Part shown: positions 18,801-28,024 of the stretch, piece by piece
Position numbering within the stretch: the first letter of the stretch is position 1
How the letters are laid out: each line of letters begins with the position of its first letter
Position numbers and translations under genes: made by a program
NCBI RefSeq assembly: GCF_036621135.1
Contig: NZ_JAZIBG010000038.1
Span: 1-64,000 of the forward strand
DNA length: 64,000 bases
From: Aquincola agrisoli
GTDB taxonomy: Bacteria; Pseudomonadota; Gammaproteobacteria; Burkholderiales; Burkholderiaceae_C
Direction: 5' to 3'
The notes under the pieces: generated by a model
What the model saw: only the letters and a program-made list of their open reading frames with translations
Told to the model about the DNA's origin: nothing
The model's database searches: none

Positions 18801-19308
18801 CGCGCTGCTGGCCTGGGTCAAGGCCAGCCGCGAGGGCCGCCAGCCGCCGGATCCAGGGCCGATGCTCGACAGCGCGGCACGCGCCGTGACGATCACCGGA
18901 CGGCTGCTGCAAACGCTGGTGTCGCAGCGCGGCCAGGACATGCCCGCGCTGCGCTGGGTGGCCCGCCTCGGCCTGGCCGGCCAGGGGCTGCTCGCGGTGT
19001 CGCTGCCGGGCAGCCTGCGTGCGCGCTGGTGGTCGCACGTGATGAAGGTGCTCTATGCCTTCCTGCTGGTGATGCTGGCGGCCGGGCTGGCCTTCGGTTC
19101 GGAGCCGGTCCGCACCGCCGCAATCACCGGCATGGGCGTGGTAGGCGCCCTGCACCTCGCCATCCTGCTGGCCGGCGACGTGTTGCACTCGCGCAGGAGC
19201 TGGCGCGCCAAGAGCGCCTGGGCACTGGGCATCCCGCTCGTGCTGCTGGCGGCGCTCGGCGTGCTCGCGCTGGCACGGATGGGTTGGCGCGACCTGCTCG
19301 GGCTGTAG
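15850..19308 (+). CDS. Giant patatin-related protein (TIGR03607-like)
   Basis: About 1152 residues. The N-terminal third is a patatin phospholipase domain: VIAGTSAGGINGLFLGKAL with the nucleophile Ser (about 123) and the catalytic Asp in FGDGGYLDNKPF (about 335). The long middle is helical and charged with no domain I recognise, and the C-terminus has three membrane segments (about 1065-1150). ATG 15844 lies directly on the AGGAG ribosome site; the ATG six bases later has proper spacing and is preferred. Family members are undescribed patatin-related proteins; lipid acyl hydrolysis at the inner membrane is inferred. Confidence 0.87.
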   Translation: MAPTGLPGGADYRAEIRFGVVMYGGVSLAIYINGVTNEMYEMACATPRDRRQATAGQPADAGTAPATTREVYRRLSWLVNDPPLLQRYADWLAHPGTQPDPLAAQVPGDLPTRFVIDVIAGTSAGGINGLFLGKALVNDEPFAPLRDLWVREGDIGRLLNDRRSYRDDPDMQGLADRTGEPASLLNSDRMYRKLRKAMDTMSGAGPHGTAPSPYVDELDLYVTTTDIRGSLVTLRLFDKVVHEKRHRQVFRFRYCDDGQQVAGNDLHPGNNAFLSFAARCTSSFPFAFEPMTLEALQRVEPGLGADALRQWDRFFTGVPVAEVQAGGHLTRAFGDGGYLDNKPFTHVVSTLSQRSAAVPLERKLVYIEPAPAHPESAIADPDAPPDALSNALAALTSIPSYETIREDLETVLRRNRRIERIDRIVRLGELDLDNAVDDPMARVVSEVAPYDDDGIPPWRELTMERMRLYYGDAFLPYNRLRQYTVTDEITDRLAREWKIERNSDHVYALRALVRAWREERYSDKPNTSGRWIGTLNAFLDDFDLAYRVRRTAFLLRKVDQLTRLIGRRLRGPLADPSEADAALVGRLKRAGIDLQDDAADPERHDMLAALHRLKIDLSLAHGTLRHRDPLNGAADRGARAQRRAVLRRELQDVLDLLLLSRPQGADGEAPTLSTASGETVHVAFPPELLKLPSATRTLQEGIFLRARALLALARGTALTSLQQALEEDIDLLGAAVRRLVKGEGSGPPIGGALVWARLGGPRLAVTDNGTGGKQLYVQVGDAGEPELDTPAARQLRRFLGEYYLRFDTYDQMSYPLYYDTESGEPATVEVVRISPEDAPALVDERADGLRKLDGTALANFGAFLQRHWRSNDIMWGRLDGAERLVAALLPGPDAATRLVRDTLTRQAHRCIVRDALRPAGYEQITGLLCGAVAEVQARSKGVAGDDPDARREALRKQLVARLTHDSPESRRRFDQVVSSLLDDDALLAWVKASREGRQPPDPGPMLDSAARAVTITGRLLQTLVSQRGQDMPALRWVARLGLAGQGLLAVSLPGSLRARWWSHVMKVLYAFLLVMLAAGLAFGSEPVRTAAITGMGVVGALHLAILLAGDVLHSRRSWRAKSAWALGIPLVLLAALGVLALARMGWRDLLGL

Positions 19309-19321
19309 CGCCGTAACCCCT

Positions 19322-19573
19322 TCAGCGGCCGCCTCGGCCGCTCTGCTGCGCCGCCAGCACCACCGGCTGGGCGGCCGACTTCGACACGACCTGGGGCGAA
19401 GCGGTGCGTTGTTTCGACGACGAGGCGGACTGCACGGCCGCGAACATCAGCCAGCCGAGCGCGGAAGCCAGCATGGCCACCTGCAAGGCCCGCCGCCGGC
19501 GAGGCGCACGATCGTCCTGCAAATCCCGGCACGCTGACCGTTCTGGTGGTGCCGCTTGTTGCAAAAACGCCAT
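19322..19573 (-). CDS. Small single-pass membrane protein, hypothetical
   Basis: 83 residues. A basic N-terminal half (DDRAPRRRRAL) is followed by one membrane segment VAMLASALGWLMFAAV (about 32-48) and a Ser/Gln-rich tail. A GGAGG ribosome site precedes the ATG and a good sigma70-type promoter lies just upstream, which supports expression. I recognise no family. It converges on the patatin gene with 13 bp between stops. Confidence 0.6.
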   Translation of the reverse strand: MAFLQQAAPPERSACRDLQDDRAPRRRRALQVAMLASALGWLMFAAVQSASSSKQRTASPQVVSKSAAQPVVLAAQQSGRGGR

Positions 19574-19596
19574 GACTGCGCCTCCCTGCTGTGATC

Positions 19597-19626
19597 ATTA
19601 TCACTGTAGGCAAGACGAAGTGTCAG
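19597..19626 (-). promoter_or_regulatory. Sigma70-type promoter for the small membrane protein
   Basis: On the minus strand, -35 CTGACA and -10 GATAAT are separated by 18 bp, about 25 bp upstream of the start codon. The -10 lies in a dyad GTGAT-N4-ATCAC (19591-19604), a possible operator; the GATAATGAT half matches half of a Fur box but the other half does not. Confidence 0.45.
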
Positions 19627-19671
19627 GTCTTCCCCACTGCGGGGGAAGGCAGGGACTGTGTCAAAAATGCA

Positions 19672-20028
19672 TCAGCGACGGTCCCGCCGGTGATGGTGGT
19701 GGTGCCAGCGATCCCGGCCGTCGCCATGGCCGCGGCCATGCCAGTGCCGGTGCGCCGGGTAGGGCACCACGTACTGCGGCGGCGGGCGGTAGCGCACCAC
19801 CGGCGGTGGCACGTAGATCACCGGGGCCGGCGCGTACACCGCACCGTACGCCGGGCCGTAAACGGGCGCGTAGACAGGCGCCGGATAGGCCGGCGCATTG
19901 GAGATCACCGTGCCGACCATCGGGGCCTGGATGCCGACCGACCAATACACCTTGCCGGCATGGGCCACGCTGGCGAACAGGCCGCCGGCCAGGGCCAGCA
20001 GCGCTGCGAGATGGGCTCGTCGGATCAT
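19672..20028 (-). CDS. Secreted PXPV-repeat, histidine-rich small protein
   Basis: 118 residues from the ATG that gives a signal peptide (RAHLAALLALAGGLFASVAHA, quoted in part as LALAGGLFASVAHA, cleavage after AHA at about 23). The mature part has short Pro/Tyr/Val repeats (APVYAPVYGPAYGAVYAPAP, VIYVPPPVVRYRPPPQYVV) and ends in a His/Arg tail with five consecutive His. Such exported proteins are common in Burkholderiales and uncharacterised; metal binding by the tail is an inference. An upstream in-frame start would hide the signal peptide and is rejected. Confidence 0.75.
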   Translation of the reverse strand: MIRRAHLAALLALAGGLFASVAHAGKVYWSVGIQAPMVGTVISNAPAYPAPVYAPVYGPAYGAVYAPAPVIYVPPPVVRYRPPPQYVVPYPAHRHWHGRGHGDGRDRWHHHHHRRDRR

Positions 20029-20170
20029 GCGGACTCCCGAAAGTTTGGATACCGCGCATTGAACGCTCGAGACCGCACGCCCGTGCACTTCCAGCTGTAG
20101 CGGTCGGTAAGCAATCGTGGTGCGGCCGCGGCCGGGCGGGGGCTTCCCAGGGCCGTGAATAGAATCATCC

Positions 20171-21952
<1,782 letters not shown>

Positions 21953-21970
21953 CCTCGGCCGGCAGCCGCC

Positions 21971-22390
21971 TCACGGCGGCTGGTTCTCGTCCGACGGCCC
22001 GCCGTCGAGATCGGCATCCGGATCGTCCGGATCGACCTCTTCGTCCGCCGCGAAGTCCTCGATGTCGTCCGCATCGATCGACACGGCATCGTCCATCGCG
22101 TCGTCCGGCGCCAGCGTCTCGACGTGATCGGGGCCGATGTCGGCACCGGCTGCATCCTCGCCCGGCACCGCGGACCCCCGCTCACCGGTACCGCCGGCAT
22201 CGGTGTCGCTGCCATGCACCGCGGGCGTTGCATGCACGAGGTCGCCATTGTCCAGCGGCGTGGCGGCCAGGCGTTCGCCCTGCACGTCGCTGCCGCTGTC
22301 GGATGAATCGCTGGGTCCGAGGGCGTCGGTGTCGCGCCCTTCGGCCTGCTTGGGAGCGACGGTGCCCCCGAGGATGCTGCTGTTGCCCAT
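21971..22390 (-). CDS. Highly acidic hypothetical protein, Burkholderiales-type
   Basis: 139 residues, very rich in Asp, Glu, Gly and Ser with almost no Lys or aromatic residues, so probably disordered. It starts MGNSSILGGT and contains ALGPSDSSDSGSDVQGERLA, a block I associate with a small conserved family in Burkholderiales. The C-terminal half is dominated by Asp (DDAMDDAVSIDADDIEDF, VDPDDPDADLDGG). A run CTGTCTCC upstream on the minus strand reads GGAGACAG, a ribosome site 5-6 bases before the ATG. Function unknown. Confidence 0.65.
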   Translation of the reverse strand: MGNSSILGGTVAPKQAEGRDTDALGPSDSSDSGSDVQGERLAATPLDNGDLVHATPAVHGSDTDAGGTGERGSAVPGEDAAGADIGPDHVETLAPDDAMDDAVSIDADDIEDFAADEEVDPDDPDADLDGGPSDENQPP

Positions 22391-22458
22391 CGCTGTCTCC
22401 TACCGGATCGGTGAATCCGAGCGTAGGCAGCCCCGGTAGGCAAGGCTAGCGGCGCAGG

Positions 22459-22480
22459 GCCCGCTGCCGTGTCAGCGGGC
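22459..22480 (-). terminator. Hairpin after the ABC exporter gene
   Basis: An 8-bp perfect stem GCCCGCTG/CAGCGGGC with a 6-base loop lies about 50 bp after the ABC exporter stop. There is no T tract, so termination is only a possibility. Confidence 0.3.
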
Positions 22481-22529
22481 TCCGACGCGCAACGCGCGCG
22501 GCGCGGGGCGGCCGGCGCGGCGCATGCCG

Positions 22530-24398
22530 TCAGGCCGCCGGCGCGGAGGCCAGGTCGTCCGCATCGTCCTCGGCCTCCTCGCCCAGGAAGCCGCCGCTCT
22601 GGTGCGCCCACAGCCGCGCGTAGAGGCCGCCGCGTGCCAGCAGCGACCGGTGGTCGCCCTCCTCGACGATGCGGCCCTTGTCGAGCACGATCAGCCGGTC
22701 CATCGCCGCGATGGTCGACAGCCGGTGGGCGATGGCCACCACCGTCTTGCCTTCCATGAGCCGGTAGAGGCTGGCCTGGATCGCGGTCTCGACCTCGGAG
22801 TCGAGGGCGCTCGTCGCTTCGTCGAGCAGCAGGATGGGCGCATCCTTGAGCATCACCCGCGCGATGGCGATGCGCTGGCGTTGGCCGCCCGAGAGCTTCA
22901 CGCCGCGCTCGCCAACATGGGCGTCGTAGCCCGTTCGGCCCTTCGGGTCGGTGAGGCCGGCGATGAAGTCGGCCGCCTCGGCACGGCGTGCCGCGGAGTG
23001 CATCTGCGCATCGTCCGCATCGGGCCGGCCGTAGAGGATGTTGTCGCGCACCGAGCGGTGCAGCAGCGAGGTGTCCTGCGTCACCATGCCGATCTGCGCG
23101 CGCAGGCTTTCCTGCGTGGCGTGGGCGATGTCCTGCCCGTCGACCAGGATCCGCCCGCTTTCCACGTCGTACAGCCGCAGCAGCAGGTTGACGACAGTGC
23201 TCTTGCCCGCGCCGGAGCGGCCCACCAGCCCCACCTTCTCCCCGGGCCGGATGTGCAGCGAGAGGTCGTCGATCACCGGCTTGCCAGAGCCGTACCCGAA
23301 GCGCACGTGCTCGAAGCGCACTTCGCCGCGCGGGACCTGGAGCGGACGGGCGTCGGCCCGGTCGACGACCGTGCGCGCCTTGCTCAAGGTGCCGATGCCG
23401 TCGCGCACGGTGCCGATGTGTTCGAACAGCGCCGCCATCTCCCACATCACCCAGTGCGAGATGCCGTTGAGCCGCAGCGCCATCGCGGTGGCCGCGGCCA
23501 GCGCGCCCGCGGTGGCCTGGCCCTGCATCCACAGCCACAGCGCGACGCCGGCGGTGGACGCGATCAGCAGCATGCTCAACGCATGGTTGACGATCTCGAA
23601 GGCGGTGACGAGCCGCATCTGCCCGTGCACCGTCACCATGAACTCCTTCATCGCCGAGCGCGCATAGCCCGCTTCACGGTGCGTATGCGAGAAGAGCTTG
23701 ACCGTGGCGATGTTGGTGTAGGCGTCGGTGATGCGCCCGGTCATCAGCGAGCGCGCGTCGGCCTGCGCCTGCGACACGCGCCCGAGCCGCGGCACGAAGT
23801 ACGCCAGCGCGCCGGCATACAGCAGCACCCAGCCACCGAAAGGCAGCAACAGCCACACGCTGAAGCTGCCCAGCGTGGCCATGATGGTGACGAAGTAGAT
23901 CACCACGAACACCATCAGCTCGGCCAGGATCATCCAGGTGTCGCGCACTGCCAGCGCGGTCTGCATCACCTTGGTGGCGATCCGGCCGGCGAACTCGTCC
24001 TGGTAGAAGTACATGCTCTGGCCGAGCAGCAGGCGGTGGAAGTTCCAGCGCAGCAACATCGGGAAGTTGCCGGCCATCGCCTGGTGCTTGAGCGCCGATT
24101 GCAGCGCGACCAGCAGGGTGCTGGCCGCGAGCACCACGGCCAGCAGGATCAGGTGGCCGCGCTGCTCCGCCCAGAGCCGCTCGGGGCTGGTGGCGGCCAG
24201 CCAGTCGACCACGTTGCCCAGCACCGCGAACAGCGCCGCCTCGAAGGCGCCGATCGCCGCGCTGCACAGGGTCATCGCCAGCAAGTACGGCCGCAGGCCC
24301 CGGGTGCAGGCCCAGAGGAACGACATGAACCGCTGAGGCGGCGGCGACGGCTCCGTCTCCGGGTAGGGTTGGACGAGCCTCTCGAACAGTTGAAACAA
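22530..24398 (-). CDS. MsbA-like ABC exporter, fused membrane and ATPase domains
   Basis: 622 residues from a TTG. The six-helix membrane domain (about 25-325) is followed by an ATPase: Walker A GRSGAGKST (about 395), ABC signature VKLSGGQRQRIAIARV (about 500), Walker B ILLLDEATSALDSE and the H-loop AIAHRLSTI. The family begins with a FxLFExLVxPYP block, present here as LFQLFERLVQPYPE; the TTG just before it has a GGAG eight bases upstream. A longer open frame runs upstream but is unlike the family. Probable half-transporter for lipids or drugs; the substrate is not identifiable. Confidence 0.9.
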   Translation of the reverse strand: MFQLFERLVQPYPETEPSPPPQRFMSFLWACTRGLRPYLLAMTLCSAAIGAFEAALFAVLGNVVDWLAATSPERLWAEQRGHLILLAVVLAASTLLVALQSALKHQAMAGNFPMLLRWNFHRLLLGQSMYFYQDEFAGRIATKVMQTALAVRDTWMILAELMVFVVIYFVTIMATLGSFSVWLLLPFGGWVLLYAGALAYFVPRLGRVSQAQADARSLMTGRITDAYTNIATVKLFSHTHREAGYARSAMKEFMVTVHGQMRLVTAFEIVNHALSMLLIASTAGVALWLWMQGQATAGALAAATAMALRLNGISHWVMWEMAALFEHIGTVRDGIGTLSKARTVVDRADARPLQVPRGEVRFEHVRFGYGSGKPVIDDLSLHIRPGEKVGLVGRSGAGKSTVVNLLLRLYDVESGRILVDGQDIAHATQESLRAQIGMVTQDTSLLHRSVRDNILYGRPDADDAQMHSAARRAEAADFIAGLTDPKGRTGYDAHVGERGVKLSGGQRQRIAIARVMLKDAPILLLDEATSALDSEVETAIQASLYRLMEGKTVVAIAHRLSTIAAMDRLIVLDKGRIVEEGDHRSLLARGGLYARLWAHQSGGFLGEEAEDDADDLASAPAA

Positions 24399-24774
24399 GC
24401 GAAGCGCTCCGTGTGATGGACAGCTTTTTCCGTGGGGCGGCAGCGGGTGGCGGCCGCTCCCCTGCGCTGCACCTGCGGATCGCAAAGTGGCAGCGGGGCA
24501 CTCGTTCGGCGCAGGAACGTCGGGCGTGACGCCGGCCGCGGTGGACTTATGACTGTAATCCGCGCGATGAACAATCGTCGCCGAGGCCCTTTGCCGCGGC
24601 GCGGCAGGCCGCCCATTCACTTTCGGCGCCGCTTGCCGACAACCAGACAGCCCCGCTTCCCGGCCGAATACCAGCTTGTTGAGCAGTGCAACGCCGGCCT
24701 AGGGGGGGTGAAGACACACCACCCGGGGTTGCCTGACCGACAATCCAGCCCCACAAGCGCGAGGGAGTATAGGC
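24399..24774. other. Divergent intergenic region between ABC exporter and HDOD genes
   Basis: 376 bp with no credible gene. It contains a probable minus-strand promoter and, just before the HDOD start, a GAGGGAG ribosome site. GC-rich segments carry open frames without typical protein content, which I regard as non-coding. Confidence 0.5.
24546..24574 (-). promoter_or_regulatory. Candidate promoter of the ABC exporter
   Basis: Minus-strand -35 TTGTTC and -10 CATAAG separated by 17 bp, in a locally AT-richer patch about 150 bp upstream of the TTG start. Two mismatches each to consensus. Confidence 0.3.
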
Positions 24775-25782
24775 ATGAGGAACTGGCTGGCCGTCTTGCT
24801 GTCCGGTCTACCAAGGCGCCGCGGCACCCGCCCTGCCAAGGGGCAGGGCGAGGTAGCAAGCACCAACACGCCCGCGGCGGCGACGGGCGGTCCGGGCACG
24901 CCCAGCGTCTCCCGCTTCCCCACCCCATCGTTGCCGGCCGACCTCGGCACGCCCTTCGTCGAGTGGCAGCAGGACAGCGCCCCATCCCGTTCCACCCCGA
25001 TGGGTCCGCGCGAGCTGCGCGCGCTGCGCCTGCTGGACGAATTGCTGGCAACCGACAAGACGCCTGCGGAACTGCTGCCGCGCACGCCCGCGGTGGTGCC
25101 ACAGCTGCTGAACCTGCTGCGGCAGGACGACCTGCCCCTGGCCGCGGTCAGCGAGCGGGTGTCGAAAGACATCGTGCTGACGGCCGAAGTCCTGCGCCTG
25201 GCCAACACCGCCCACTACCGCCAGCGATCGCAGCACGGCGTGACCGACTTGGCGCAGGCCATCGGCACGCTGGGCAGCGACGGCGTCCAGCGCGCCATCG
25301 CCCGCGTGGTGCTCAAGCCCTTGTACGAGGGCCGCGGCGGCCCGCTGTCGGGCCGGGCGGCGCCACGGCTGTGGGCGCACGGCGAGCACAAGGCCGCCGC
25401 CTGCGCCGCCCTGGCCGCGCAACGCGGCATCGCGGCGTTCGAGGGCTACCTGGCCGGCCTGATGCACAACACGGGCTGGACGATCGCCTGGCGCGCCTTC
25501 GACCGCATGGATGGCGGCGTTTCGGCGCCCTTCAGCCAGTCGTTCCTGCAGCAGCTGGTGCTGCGCAAGGACCGCCTGTTCGGCAAGGCCGCCTCGGCCT
25601 GGGACATCAGCGCCGAACTGGGCCGGCTCGGGCAGGACGTGCTGGACCACGGCCTTGAACCGGCCCGTTCCCCCCTGGCCGCGGCCCTGGCGACGGCCGA
25701 CCGCGAAGCCACGATCGCGATGCTGGCCCCCGCCGCCGCGGACGACGTCGACGACGATCCCCGGCTGCAGCCGGCAGCCTGA
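24775..25782 (+). CDS. HDOD domain protein
   Basis: 335 residues. After a basic, low-complexity N-terminus of about 75 residues, an HDOD domain spans about 90-290: TPAVVPQLLNLLRQDD, the helix SERVSKDIVLTAEVLRLANT, LAQAIGTLGSDGVQRAI and WAHGEHKAAACAALAAQRG, then YLAGLMHNTGWTI. HDOD domains are HD-like but mostly lack catalytic activity and act in signalling. The stop overlaps the ATG of the S4 gene (TGATG). Confidence 0.87.
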   Translation: MRNWLAVLLSGLPRRRGTRPAKGQGEVASTNTPAAATGGPGTPSVSRFPTPSLPADLGTPFVEWQQDSAPSRSTPMGPRELRALRLLDELLATDKTPAELLPRTPAVVPQLLNLLRQDDLPLAAVSERVSKDIVLTAEVLRLANTAHYRQRSQHGVTDLAQAIGTLGSDGVQRAIARVVLKPLYEGRGGPLSGRAAPRLWAHGEHKAAACAALAAQRGIAAFEGYLAGLMHNTGWTIAWRAFDRMDGGVSAPFSQSFLQQLVLRKDRLFGKAASAWDISAELGRLGQDVLDHGLEPARSPLAAALATADREATIAMLAPAAADDVDDDPRLQPAA

Positions 25783-26006
25783 TGGCCATGACCGAACTGC
25801 CCCTGCGCGGCGACTTCATCCCCCTCGACGCCCTGCTGAAGGCGGCTGGCCTGGCGCACAGCGGCGGCGCCGCCAAGGCGATGGTCGCGGACGGCTTCGT
25901 CAAAGTGGACGGCCAGGTCGAGCGGCGCAAGACCTGCAAGATCCGCGCGGGTCAGACGGTCGAGGTGGCCGGCGAGCACGTGCGCGTCGTCGCGCCGTCC
26001 GCCTGA
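25782..26006 (+). CDS. RNA-binding S4 domain protein (YbcJ-like)
   Basis: 74 residues comprising one S4 domain: FIPLDALLKAAGLAHSGG, AKAMVADGFVKVDGQVE, RRKTCKIRAGQTVEV. This is the YbcJ/YaaA type of small S4 protein that binds RNA. It starts on the last base of the HDOD stop codon, so translation is coupled to that signalling gene. Confidence 0.9.
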   Translation: MAMTELPLRGDFIPLDALLKAAGLAHSGGAAKAMVADGFVKVDGQVERRKTCKIRAGQTVEVAGEHVRVVAPSA

Positions 26007-26027
26007 CGCCGCCGCCGGCCTGCGCCG

Positions 26028-27155
26028 TCAGAACACCACGACCTGCCGCACCGCCCGGCCTTCGTGCAGGCGGTCGAATCCCTCGTTGATGTCGTCCAGC
26101 CGCAGGCGGCCGCTCAACAGCCGGTCCACCGGCAGGCGGCCCTGGCGGTACAGCGCCATGTAGCGGGGGATGTCGCGCGAGGGCACGCAGGTGCCGATGT
26201 AGCTTCCCTTGAGCGTGCGTTCCTCCGCGACCAGGCTGACGGCCGGCAGGCCGAACGGCACGCCCGGCGGCGGCAGCCCGGCCGTCACCGTGGTGCCGCC
26301 CCGCCGCGTGATCCGGTACGCGAGGTCCAGTGCCTTCACCGCGCCGGCGAACTCGAATGCGAACTCCACGCCGCCGTCGCTCAGCGCGCGCACCTGCTCC
26401 GCCGCGTCGGCGCTGCCCGCGTCGACGGCATGTGTCGCGCCCAGGCGCCGGGCCTCGTCGAGCTTGGCGGGCGACAGGTCGACCGCAACGACCTGGCGGG
26501 CCCCCGCGGCCACCGCACCGAGCACCGCGGCCAGGCCCACGCCGCCCAGCCCGACGACCGCCGTCGACGCACCCACCTGCACACGCGCCGTGTTGACCAC
26601 CGCACCCACGCCGGTGAGCACCGCGCAGCCGAACAGCGCAGCCTCGTCCAGCGGCACCTCGGGATCGACCTTCACGAGCGAACGGCGCGACACCGTCGCG
26701 TACTCCGCGAACACCGAGCAGCCCAGGTGGTGGTTCAGCGGACGCCCGTCTTCATCCGCGAGGCGCCTGGCGCCCGACAGCAGGGTGCCGGCACCGTTGG
26801 CGGCGGCACCGGGCTCGCACAGTGCCGGGCGCCCCTCGGCGCAGGGCGCGCAATGGCCGCAGCTCGGCACGAACACGACCACCACGTGGTCGCCGGGTGC
26901 GAGGTCGTGCACGCCGTCGCCCAATGCCTCGACGGTGCCGGCCGCCTCGTGGCCCAGCGCCATCGGCATCGGGCGGGGACGGTCGCCGTTGATCACCGAC
27001 AGGTCGGAGTGGCACAGCCCCGCCGCCGCGATCTTCACGAGCACCTCGCCGGGGCCGGGCGGTGCCAGCTCCACGGTACGGATCGACAGCGGCTTCGATC
27101 GGGCGTAGGGTGGCTCGGCACCCATGCGTTCGAGCACGGCAGCGCGGATCTTCAT
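26028..27155 (-). CDS. Zinc-dependent alcohol dehydrogenase family protein
   Basis: 375 residues. Medium-chain dehydrogenase with catalytic-zinc ligands in GLCHSDL and GHEAAG plus the Cys of ALFGCAVLTGVGAVV, the four structural-zinc cysteines in CGHCAPCAEGRPALC, and NAD(P)-binding VVGLGGVGLAAVLGAVAAG (about 196-214). Closest in form to class III-like and aryl-alcohol dehydrogenases. The chosen ATG starts the family N-terminus; a longer frame upstream overlaps the PAP2 gene and is unlikely. Substrate unknown. Confidence 0.9.
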   Translation of the reverse strand: MKIRAAVLERMGAEPPYARSKPLSIRTVELAPPGPGEVLVKIAAAGLCHSDLSVINGDRPRPMPMALGHEAAGTVEALGDGVHDLAPGDHVVVVFVPSCGHCAPCAEGRPALCEPGAAANGAGTLLSGARRLADEDGRPLNHHLGCSVFAEYATVSRRSLVKVDPEVPLDEAALFGCAVLTGVGAVVNTARVQVGASTAVVGLGGVGLAAVLGAVAAGARQVVAVDLSPAKLDEARRLGATHAVDAGSADAAEQVRALSDGGVEFAFEFAGAVKALDLAYRITRRGGTTVTAGLPPPGVPFGLPAVSLVAEERTLKGSYIGTCVPSRDIPRYMALYRQGRLPVDRLLSGRLRLDDINEGFDRLHEGRAVRQVVVF

Positions 27156-27190
27156 CGTCGTGTCTCCTCCAGGTCGCAGCCGCGAGTGTG

Positions 27191-28024
27191 CTACGGACGC
27201 CGCGGACGGCGAAGCCACTCGATCACCAGCACGCACATCAGGAGCCAGGCCGTGCCCGAGGCAAAGCCGGCGATCACGTCGCTGGCCCAGTGCACCTGCA
27301 GCACCACGCGGCTGCAGGCCACCGTGAACACCAGGGCTGCCGTGGCCGCCACCACCGGCAGGTGCCAGCGCGGGGGCAGGTGGCGCAGCAGCAGGTAGGC
27401 CAGCATGCCGTAGACCACCACGGCGCCGGAGGTGTGGCCGCTGGGGAAGCTGTAGCCGTCGGCCGCGGCGAAGCCGTGCTCGTGAACCGGCCTCACCCGC
27501 TCGAACGCGCTCTTGAGCAGGCGGTTGAGCACCCCGCCGCCCGCACACGCCAGCACCCATGCCCAGGCCAGCGTGCGCCGGCGGCGCCACAACAGCACCG
27601 CCGCGACGGCCACGCACAGCAGCGTCAGCGTCAGCACGTCGCCCAGGTGCGTGACGCTGGCGAAACCCCGCAGGACCGCGGGCGACAGCGTCTGTGCGAG
27701 CCGGGCGGCCAGCGCCTCGTCGAAACGGCCCAGGCTTTCTTCGCCGTCGGCCAGCTCATCGGCGGTCTCGGCGAACAGCAGGCCCGCGCCGGCCAGCGCC
27801 AGCAGGCCCAGCGCCAGGCGCAGCACCAGTTGCAGCGGCGGCAGCGGCAGGCCGGGGGCGTGCGGGCGCACCACGCGGCGCAGCAGCAGCCACCCCGCCA
27901 CGGCGGCCAGCATGACGACGCCCAGACCGGCGGCGTACCAGGCCAGCGCATGGTCGGCGAGCCGCTCGGCCAGCCAGACGGGCGCGTCGTGGCCCGCGTC
28001 GAAGGGGAGGAACGGCAGGTTCAT
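27191..28024 (-). CDS. PAP2-superfamily membrane phosphatase
   Basis: 277 residues, about six membrane helices. All three PAP2 motifs are intact: KSAFERVRP (KX6RP), PSGHTSG, and SRVVLQVHWASD (SRX5HX3D), giving an active site facing the periplasm. Likely dephosphorylates undecaprenyl pyrophosphate or another phospholipid phosphate. The start ATG overlaps the metallophosphatase stop, so the two are co-translated. Confidence 0.9.
   Translation of the reverse strand: MNLPFLPFDAGHDAPVWLAERLADHALAWYAAGLGVVMLAAVAGWLLLRRVVRPHAPGLPLPPLQLVLRLALGLLALAGAGLLFAETADELADGEESLGRFDEALAARLAQTLSPAVLRGFASVTHLGDVLTLTLLCVAVAAVLLWRRRRTLAWAWVLACAGGGVLNRLLKSAFERVRPVHEHGFAAADGYSFPSGHTSGAVVVYGMLAYLLLRHLPPRWHLPVVAATAALVFTVACSRVVLQVHWASDVIAGFASGTAWLLMCVLVIEWLRRPRRP

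Noticed and set aside
15850..19308. A CBASS or similar anti-phage operon around the patatin protein
   Set aside because: No nucleotidyltransferase, ubiquitin-like or sensor gene is adjacent, and no phage or integrase remnants are nearby.
19591..19604. A full Fur box upstream of the small membrane protein
   Set aside because: Only the GATAATGAT half matches; the second half does not, so the site is kept as a generic dyad overlapping the -10.
24699..25208. Minus-strand frames opposite the HDOD gene start
   Set aside because: They overlap the clear HDOD coding region and divergent spacer, with Ser/Arg-rich noise and no ribosome sites.
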